Assembly (NCBI GenBank): GCA_015487895.1
Contig: WFOW01000415.1
Span: 1 to 10,325 of the forward strand
From: Gammaproteobacteria bacterium
Lineage (GTDB): Bacteria > Pseudomonadota > Gammaproteobacteria > S144-34
Length of the DNA stretch: 10,325 nt
Reading direction: 5' to 3'
Shown here: positions 5,846-10,325 of the stretch, in pieces
Layout of the letters: every line of letters begins with the position of its first letter
Position numbering within the stretch: the first letter of the stretch is position 1
Program-made: the position numbers and the translations under genes
The notes under the pieces: model-generated
What the model saw: the letters and a program-made list of their open reading frames with translations, nothing else
What the model was told of the DNA's origin: nothing
The model's database searches: none

Positions 5846-6736
5846 TCACCCGGGCGCTCCCGCCGGTGTCGCGTCGAGGCGCAGGACCGTGTTGGCGCGC
5901 GTGCGGGCGACGGGTCCGTAGCCGCGGGCGGCGAGCAGGTCCAGCACGTCCTCGCGCCAGCGCGCGCGGTTGACGTGCTCGAGGATGACGAGCCGCGGGA
6001 GCAGACGGGACGGGGCCGTGCGCACGAACCCGCAGAGGACCTGGTCCTCCGCCCCCTCCACGTCGATCTTGAGGGCATCGAGGCCCCTCGCGCGCGCCTC
6101 GGCCAGGACGTCTGCGAGGGTGCGCATGGGCACCTCGACGGTCCACCGGCTCTCCGTTGGCCCCATGCGCTCCTGGTCGGGCAGCACGCTCGCTCCCCCG
6201 AGGTCGACGTCCGTGCCGGCCGGAACCGACAGGGTGCAGCGGCCTTCGCTGGCGCCCAGGGCGCACGGGAGGACGGTCACCCGGCTCTCCAGACCGTTCG
6301 CCTCCACGTTGAAGCGCAACCGCTCCTGCATGAGGGGGTTCGGCTCCACGGCGATCACCCGCTCGTAGCCGAGCGCGCAGGCCATCAGCGTGTAGTAGCC
6401 GCAGTTCGCTCCGATGTCCAGGAAAAGGCCGCGCCGGGGCAGGCGGGCGAGACAGCCGAGCTCGACCCGCTCGCGCGGCCGCGAGCCGAACAGGATCTTG
6501 GCGTCGATCGTGTTGTCGAAGGGGTGCAGCCGCAGCCGCAGCCCCCGATGGACGATGTCGACGGGCCCGACCCCCACGGCCGTGCGCCACGCGCGGCGGA
6601 GCGCACGCTTGACGGGCCCCCGCGCCATTCCCAGCCGCGCAAGCCCGTGCAGCGCCCGTCCCGGAAGGGGCGGCGTGTAGGCGCCCCAGGGCGGCTGGGG
6701 GATGCGTCCCGGACGTTGCGGCTCCAGGGAGGGCAT
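5846..6736 (-). CDS. FkbM-family SAM-dependent methyltransferase
   Basis: This 296-residue protein has a class I methyltransferase fold. SAM motif I is LFLDIGANCGYYTL (104-117), Glu131 in VIAVEPNP is the ribose-binding acidic residue, and KIDVEGAE (223-230) is the FkbM-family hallmark. FkbM proteins O-methylate hydroxyls of sugars or polyketides and often sit in glycan clusters. The next gene, 53 nt on, is a GT10 glycosyltransferase, which suggests methylation of a glycan made or extended by that enzyme (inferred). ATG 6736 was chosen because the protein then starts just before the family's N-terminal extension; ATG 6811 would add 25 low-complexity residues. Neither has a convincing ribosome binding site. 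A perfect inverted repeat lies 31 nt upstream of ATG 6736. The acceptor sugar is unknown. Confidence 0.88.
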   Translation of the reverse strand: MPSLEPQRPGRIPQPPWGAYTPPLPGRALHGLARLGMARGPVKRALRRAWRTAVGVGPVDIVHRGLRLRLHPFDNTIDAKILFGSRPRERVELGCLARLPRRGLFLDIGANCGYYTLMACALGYERVIAVEPNPLMQERLRFNVEANGLESRVTVLPCALGASEGRCTLSVPAGTDVDLGGASVLPDQERMGPTESRWTVEVPMRTLADVLAEARARGLDALKIDVEGAEDQVLCGFVRTAPSRLLPRLVILEHVNRARWREDVLDLLAARGYGPVARTRANTVLRLDATPAGAPG

Positions 6737-6766
6737 GAGGCGTTCGGTCGCACGAGGCGCAGGTGC

Positions 6767-6781
6767 GGCAGGGTCCCTGCC
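6767..6781. repeat. Perfect 7-1-7 inverted repeat upstream of the FkbM gene
   Basis: GGCAGGG (6767-6773) and CCCTGCC (6775-6781) are exact reverse complements around one T. The site ends 31 nt upstream of the preferred FkbM start on the minus strand, inside the divergent intergenic region 6737-7007. It could be an operator for a dimeric regulator. If translation starts instead at 6811 the repeat would be coding. Confidence 0.45.
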
Positions 6782-6910
6782 GCCGGCGACTCCAGAGTAT
6801 GCCAGCGGCATGCGCCTCGCGACAGGTGCGGCCGCGGGTGCTGCCTGCGTGCGAGCCGGGGAGGGCCGAGGCCTGCATGCGCCGGGGGCGCCATGCCCGT
6901 CCCGGCCCCG

Positions 6911-6926
6911 GCGGGGAAAGCCCCGC
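6911..6926. other. Short GC hairpin in the divergent intergenic region
   Basis: GCGGGG (6911-6916) pairs with CCCCGC (6921-6926) around AAAG. It lies about 80 nt before the aminotransferase start, between two divergent genes. A weak -10-like TATGCT (6967-6972) follows, but with no recognisable -35. The rest of 6737-7007 shows no gene or known riboswitch. Confidence 0.35.
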
Positions 6927-7007
6927 TTCCAGGGCGGGAATGGATGCCGCGGGATGGATGATGGCCTATGCTAGCGGGCCGTCGCAGCGCTGGAGCGAGG
7001 AGTGACG

Positions 7008-8192
7008 ATGGCGATCGCAGCGAGCTTTCACCCGCCGCGGCGGGTGCTGATGGGGCCCGGGCCCTCGGACGTGCATCCGCGGGTGCTGGAGGCGATGGCG
7101 CGGCCGACGATCGGGCACCTGGATCCCGAGTTCGTCCGCATGATGGACGAGCTGAAGGCCATGCTGCAGGCGGCCTTCCGCACGGAGAACCGGCTGACGC
7201 TGCCGGTGTCGGCGCCGGGCTCGGCGGGCATGGAGTGCTGCTTCGCGAACCTGGTGGAGCCCGGCGACAAGGTGATCGTGTGCCGCAACGGCGTCTTCGG
7301 CGAGCGCATGCGCGAGAACGTGGTGCGCTGCGGCGGGGAGGCCGTGGTGGTGGACGACCCGTGGGGCGAGCCGGTGGACCCGCAGAAGCTGGCCGACGCG
7401 CTGAAGGCGCATCCGGACGCGAAGGTGGTGGCCTTCGTGCACGCCGAGACCTCGACCGGTGCCCGCTCGGACGCCGAAACGCTGGTCCGGCTGGCGCGCG
7501 AGCACGGCTGCCTCACCATCGTGGACACGGTCACGGCGCTGGGCGGCATCCCCGTGGAGGTGGACGCCTGGGGTGCGGACGCGGTCTATGCGGGCACGCA
7601 GAAGTGCCTCTCGTGCGCGCCGGGGCTCGCGCCCGTGACCTTCAGCGAGCGGGCGGCTGAGCGCGTCCGCGCGCGCAGGAGCCCGGTGCAGAGCTGGTTC
7701 CTGGACCTGAACCTCGTCATGGGCTACTGGGGCGAGGGGGCCAGGCGCACCTATCACCACACCGCGCCGGTCAACGCCCTCTACGGGCTGCACGAGGCGC
7801 TGCGGATCCTGCTCGAGGAGGGCCTGGAGAAGGCCTGGGCGCGCCACCGCCGCCACCACGAGGCGCTGCGGGCCGGGCTGGAGGCCATGGGGCTGGAGCT
7901 CGCGGTGCGGCCGGAGGCGCGGCTGCCGCAGCTCAACGCCGTGCGCGTGCCGGAGGGCGTGGACGAGGCGGCGGTGCGCCGCGCGCTGCTGGAGCGCTTC
8001 GGGCTGGAGATCGGGGCGGGCCTCGGCGATCTCGCCGGCAAGGTCTGGCGCATCGGGCTCATGGGGGCGAGCTGCACGGAGCGGCACGTGCTGCTGTGCC
8101 TCTCGGCGCTGGAGGCGGTGCTGGCCGACATGGGCGTGCGCCTGCCGCGCGGGGAGGCGGTGGAGGCCGCGCGCGCGGCCTGGGCGGCGTAG
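7008..8192 (+). CDS. Class V aminotransferase, alanine/serine-glyoxylate type
   Basis: This 394-residue PLP enzyme matches the alanine-glyoxylate / serine-glyoxylate aminotransferase group. It opens with GPGPSDVHPRVLEAMARPTIGHLDPEF (16-42). Asp173 in LTIVDTVTALGG contacts the PLP ring, and Lys199 in AGTQKCLS is the Schiff-base lysine. WRIGLMG (347-353) supplies the arginine that binds the substrate carboxylate. These enzymes convert glyoxylate to glycine using alanine or serine as donor, in the cytoplasm, feeding glycine/serine and one-carbon metabolism. ATG 7008 has GAGGAG (6997-7002) at 5-nt spacing; an in-frame GTG at 7002 falls within that site and is unlikely. The gene stands alone on its strand, divergent from the FkbM gene and convergent with mutS 28 nt away. 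The donor (Ala or Ser) cannot be decided from sequence; other class V enzymes with different substrates are less likely. Confidence 0.9.
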   Translation: MAIAASFHPPRRVLMGPGPSDVHPRVLEAMARPTIGHLDPEFVRMMDELKAMLQAAFRTENRLTLPVSAPGSAGMECCFANLVEPGDKVIVCRNGVFGERMRENVVRCGGEAVVVDDPWGEPVDPQKLADALKAHPDAKVVAFVHAETSTGARSDAETLVRLAREHGCLTIVDTVTALGGIPVEVDAWGADAVYAGTQKCLSCAPGLAPVTFSERAAERVRARRSPVQSWFLDLNLVMGYWGEGARRTYHHTAPVNALYGLHEALRILLEEGLEKAWARHRRHHEALRAGLEAMGLELAVRPEARLPQLNAVRVPEGVDEAAVRRALLERFGLEIGAGLGDLAGKVWRIGLMGASCTERHVLLCLSALEAVLADMGVRLPRGEAVEAARAAWAA

Positions 8193-8220
8193 AGGCGGAG
8201 GGAGAGGGTCGCCGAACCGT

Positions 8221-10325
8221 TCACCGCCCGCGCGCGAGCGCGACCAGCTCGTAGAGCAGCCCCAGCGCCTCGCGCGGCGTGAGGCCGTCGGGGTCGAGGG
8301 CGCGCAGGCGCTCGAGCGCGGGGTGCGGCGGCCCCTCCGGCGGCGGCTCGGCGAACAGGCCGAGCTGGGGCGTGCGCTCCGCCGCCGACCGCGCCACCGG
8401 CGGCCTGCCCGCCTCCAGCGCCGCCAGGCGCTCGCGCGCGGCGGCGATCACCTCCTCCGGCACGCCCGCGAGCCGCGCCACGTGCAGCCCGTAGCTGCGG
8501 TCGGCGGGGCCCTCGCGCACGCTGTGCAGGAAGATCACCCGGTCGCCGTGCTCGGCCGCCTCCAGGTGCACGTTGGCCACCCCCGGCAGCGCATCGGCGA
8601 GCGCCGTGAGCTCGAAATAGTGGGTGGCGAAGAGCGTGAAGGCGCGGATGCGCGCGGCGAGCGCCTCGGCCGTCGCCCAGGCCAGCGCCAGGCCGTCGTA
8701 GGTGCTGGTGCCGCGGCCGATCTCGTCCATCAGCACCAGGCTGCGCTCGGTGGCGTTGTGCAGGATGTTGGCCGTCTCGGTCATCTCGACCATGAAGGTC
8801 GAGCGCCCGGAGGCGAGATCGTCGGCGGCGCCGATGCGCGTGAAGATGCGGTCCACGGGGCCGATCACGGCGCGCGTGGCGGGCACGAAGCTTCCCATGT
8901 GCGCGAGCAGCACGATGAGGGCGGTCTGGCGCATGTAGGTGGACTTGCCGCCCATGTTCGGGCCCGTGATCACCAGCATGCGGCGCGACTCGTCCAGCCG
9001 GAGGCTGTTGGGCACGAAGGGCTCGTCCAGGGCCTGCTCGACCACCGGGTGGCGCCCGTCCTCGATCAGGATCCCGGGCTCGCCGGTGAGCTCGGGACGG
9101 CTCCAGCCGAGGGCCACGGCGCGCTCGGCGAGGTTCGCCAGCACGTCGAGCTCGGCCGCCGCCTCGGCGAAGCGCTGCAGCGGCCCGAGGTGCTCGGCGA
9201 CGGCATCGAGCAGCCCCTCGTAGAGCGCGCGCTCGCGCGCCAGCGCCCGCTCCCGCGCCGAGAGCACCTTGTCCTCGAAGGCCTTGAGCTCCGGGGTGAC
9301 GTAGCGCTCGGCGCCCTTGAGCGTCTGGCGCCGCTGGTAGTCCTCCGGAACCTTGTCCGTGTGCGAGCGCGTGACCTCGATGTAGTAGCCGTGCACCCGG
9401 TTGTAGCCCAGGCGCAGGTTGGGGATGCCGGTGCGCGCGCGCTCGCGCGCCTCGAGCTCGGCGAGGAAGCGGTCTGCGCCCTCGGCCAGCGCGCGCAGCT
9501 CGTCGAGCTCGGCGTCCCAGCCGGGGGCGATGACGCCGCCGTCGCGCGCGAGCGCCGGCGGCTCCTCGACCAGGGCGCGCGCGAGCGTCTCGCGCACCTC
9601 GGTGTGCTCGCCGAGCCGCCACGCGAGCTCGTCGAGGAGGGGCGATCCCGCCGCCTGCGCCGCTTCGCGCAGGTCCGGGATGCGCCCGAGGGCGCCGCGC
9701 AGGGCGGCGAGGTCGCGCGGGCGCGCCGAGCGCAGGGCGACGCGCGCGAGGATGCGCTCCACGTCGCCCATCCCCCGCAGGGCCTCGCGCAGGCGCCCGC
9801 CCGCGCCGCCGGCGAGGAGGTCCTCGACCGCCTGGTGGCGGCGGCGCAGCGTCGCGCGGTCGCGCAGCGGCCGGTGCATCCAGCGGCGGAGCAGCCGCGC
9901 GCCCATGGGCGTGCGGCAGCGGTCGAGCACGCCCGCCAGGGTGTGCTCGTCGCGGCCCGCGAGGCTGCGGTCGAGCTCCAGGTTGCGGCGCGTGGCGGCG
10001 TCGAGCACGACCGCGTCCTCGCGCCGCTCGAGCCGCAGGGAGCGGATGTGCGGCAGCGCCGCGCGCTGCGTCTCGCGCACGTACTCGATCAGGGCACCGG
10101 CCGCGGCCAGCGCCGGCCCCAGGCCCTCGCAGCCGAAGCCCGCGAGATCTCGCGTGCCGAGCTGCTCGAGCAGCCGCCGGCGGGCCGCCTCGGGCTCGAA
10201 GTGCCAGGGCGGTCGGCGGGTGAGGGTGGTGCGCTCCTCCAGCCAGGCCGGCACCGCCGCCTCCTCGGGCAGCAGGAGCTCGGCCGGGGCCAGCCGCTCG
10301 AGCTCGCCCGCCAGCGCCTCCTCGC
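8221..10325 (-). CDS. mutS: DNA mismatch repair protein MutS (5' part outside window)
   Basis: MutS recognises base mismatches and recruits MutL. The frame stays open to base 10325, so about 700 of roughly 855 residues are visible; the mismatch-binding N-terminal domain is cut off. The visible order is the connector end, the lever/clamp region ([44 protein letters not shown]), then the ATPase. That domain has Walker [10 protein letters not shown] (8964-8938), Walker B LVLMDE (about 8739-8722) with GRGTSTYDG, and the [16 protein letters not shown] signature. Near the C-terminus, QLGLF fits a beta-clamp-binding motif, and the last segment [22 protein letters not shown] is the tetramerisation region seen in E. 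coli MutS. A GTG at 10254 lies mid-gene and is not the start. The gene is convergent with the aminotransferase; no terminator is visible in the 28-nt gap. Confidence 0.98.
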   Translation of the reverse strand, partial: EEALAGELERLAPAELLLPEEAAVPAWLEERTTLTRRPPWHFEPEAARRRLLEQLGTRDLAGFGCEGLGPALAAAGALIEYVRETQRAALPHIRSLRLERREDAVVLDAATRRNLELDRSLAGRDEHTLAGVLDRCRTPMGARLLRRWMHRPLRDRATLRRRHQAVEDLLAGGAGGRLREALRGMGDVERILARVALRSARPRDLAALRGALGRIPDLREAAQAAGSPLLDELAWRLGEHTEVRETLARALVEEPPALARDGGVIAPGWDAELDELRALAEGADRFLAELEARERARTGIPNLRLGYNRVHGYYIEVTRSHTDKVPEDYQRRQTLKGAERYVTPELKAFEDKVLSARERALARERALYEGLLDAVAEHLGPLQRFAEAAAELDVLANLAERAVALGWSRPELTGEPGILIEDGRHPVVEQALDEPFVPNSLRLDESRRMLVITGPNMGGKSTYMRQTALIVLLAHMGSFVPATRAVIGPVDRIFTRIGAADDLASGRSTFMVEMTETANILHNATERSLVLMDEIGRGTSTYDGLALAWATAEALAARIRAFTLFATHYFELTALADALPGVANVHLEAAEHGDRVIFLHSVREGPADRSYGLHVARLAGVPEEVIAAARERLAALEAGRPPVARSAAERTPQLGLFAEPPPEGPPHPALERLRALDPDGLTPREALGLLYELVALARGR

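Noticed and set aside
4749..6878. A single 709-codon minus-strand frame that looks like one large fusion protein
   Set aside because: Only the part from about 5792 down resembles a protein family (GT10). The upstream part is Arg/Pro/Ala-rich and overlaps the FkbM gene in another frame, where the real methyltransferase motifs are found.
6810..6974. Small plus-strand ORF in the divergent intergenic region
   Set aside because: No ribosome binding site, no recognisable features, and a composition matching random GC-rich DNA.
1..10325. CRISPR arrays, insertion sequences, prophage genes
   Set aside because: No regularly spaced direct repeats, transposase or integrase frames, or phage structural genes were found on either strand.

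Overview
The window is very GC-rich chromosomal DNA from what looks like a gammaproteobacterium. The clue is the lon – hupB – tRNA-Val(TAC) – tRNA-Asp(GTC) order on the left edge, together with a full-type MutS, a c4-like dihaem cytochrome and strong third-position GC bias. A high-GC Chromatiales/Ectothiorhodospiraceae-like lineage is my best guess, but the sequence alone does not settle it.

Left block (1-1803, + strand): the C-terminal part of Lon protease, then a sigma70-type promoter and a roughly 240-nt leader in front of hupB (HU-beta). Two tRNA genes with encoded CCA follow. The leader holds a perfect inverted repeat over the -35 box, a strong GC hairpin and a small ORF with a good ribosome binding site.

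Middle block (1804-2782, + strand): in many gammaproteobacteria ppiD lies next to lon-hupB. Here the tRNA pair is followed instead by a two-gene MNT nucleotidyltransferase / HEPN ribonuclease module of the MntA-HepT toxin-antitoxin type. The genes overlap by 4 nt, and the toxin has an exact RX4HXY motif.

Minus-strand block (2813-6736): read right to left, this holds an FkbM-family methyltransferase, a GT10 (fucosyltransferase-like) glycosyltransferase, a secreted GSDH/PQQ-type sugar dehydrogenase-like protein and a periplasmic c4-type dihaem cytochrome. The first two suggest decoration of a surface glycan. The last two could form a periplasmic oxidation/electron-transfer pair. Spacing allows one transcript, but the 105-nt gap before the cytochrome contains hairpins.

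Right block (7008-10325): a class V aminotransferase of the alanine/serine-glyoxylate type on +, convergent with mutS on -, which runs off the right edge without its N-terminal domain.

I see no CRISPR array, insertion sequence, phage gene or recognisable riboswitch. Nearly all genes belong to known families. The most interesting parts are the MNT/HEPN module beside the tRNAs, the structured hupB leader, and the small glycan-modification pair standing outside any visible polysaccharide cluster.
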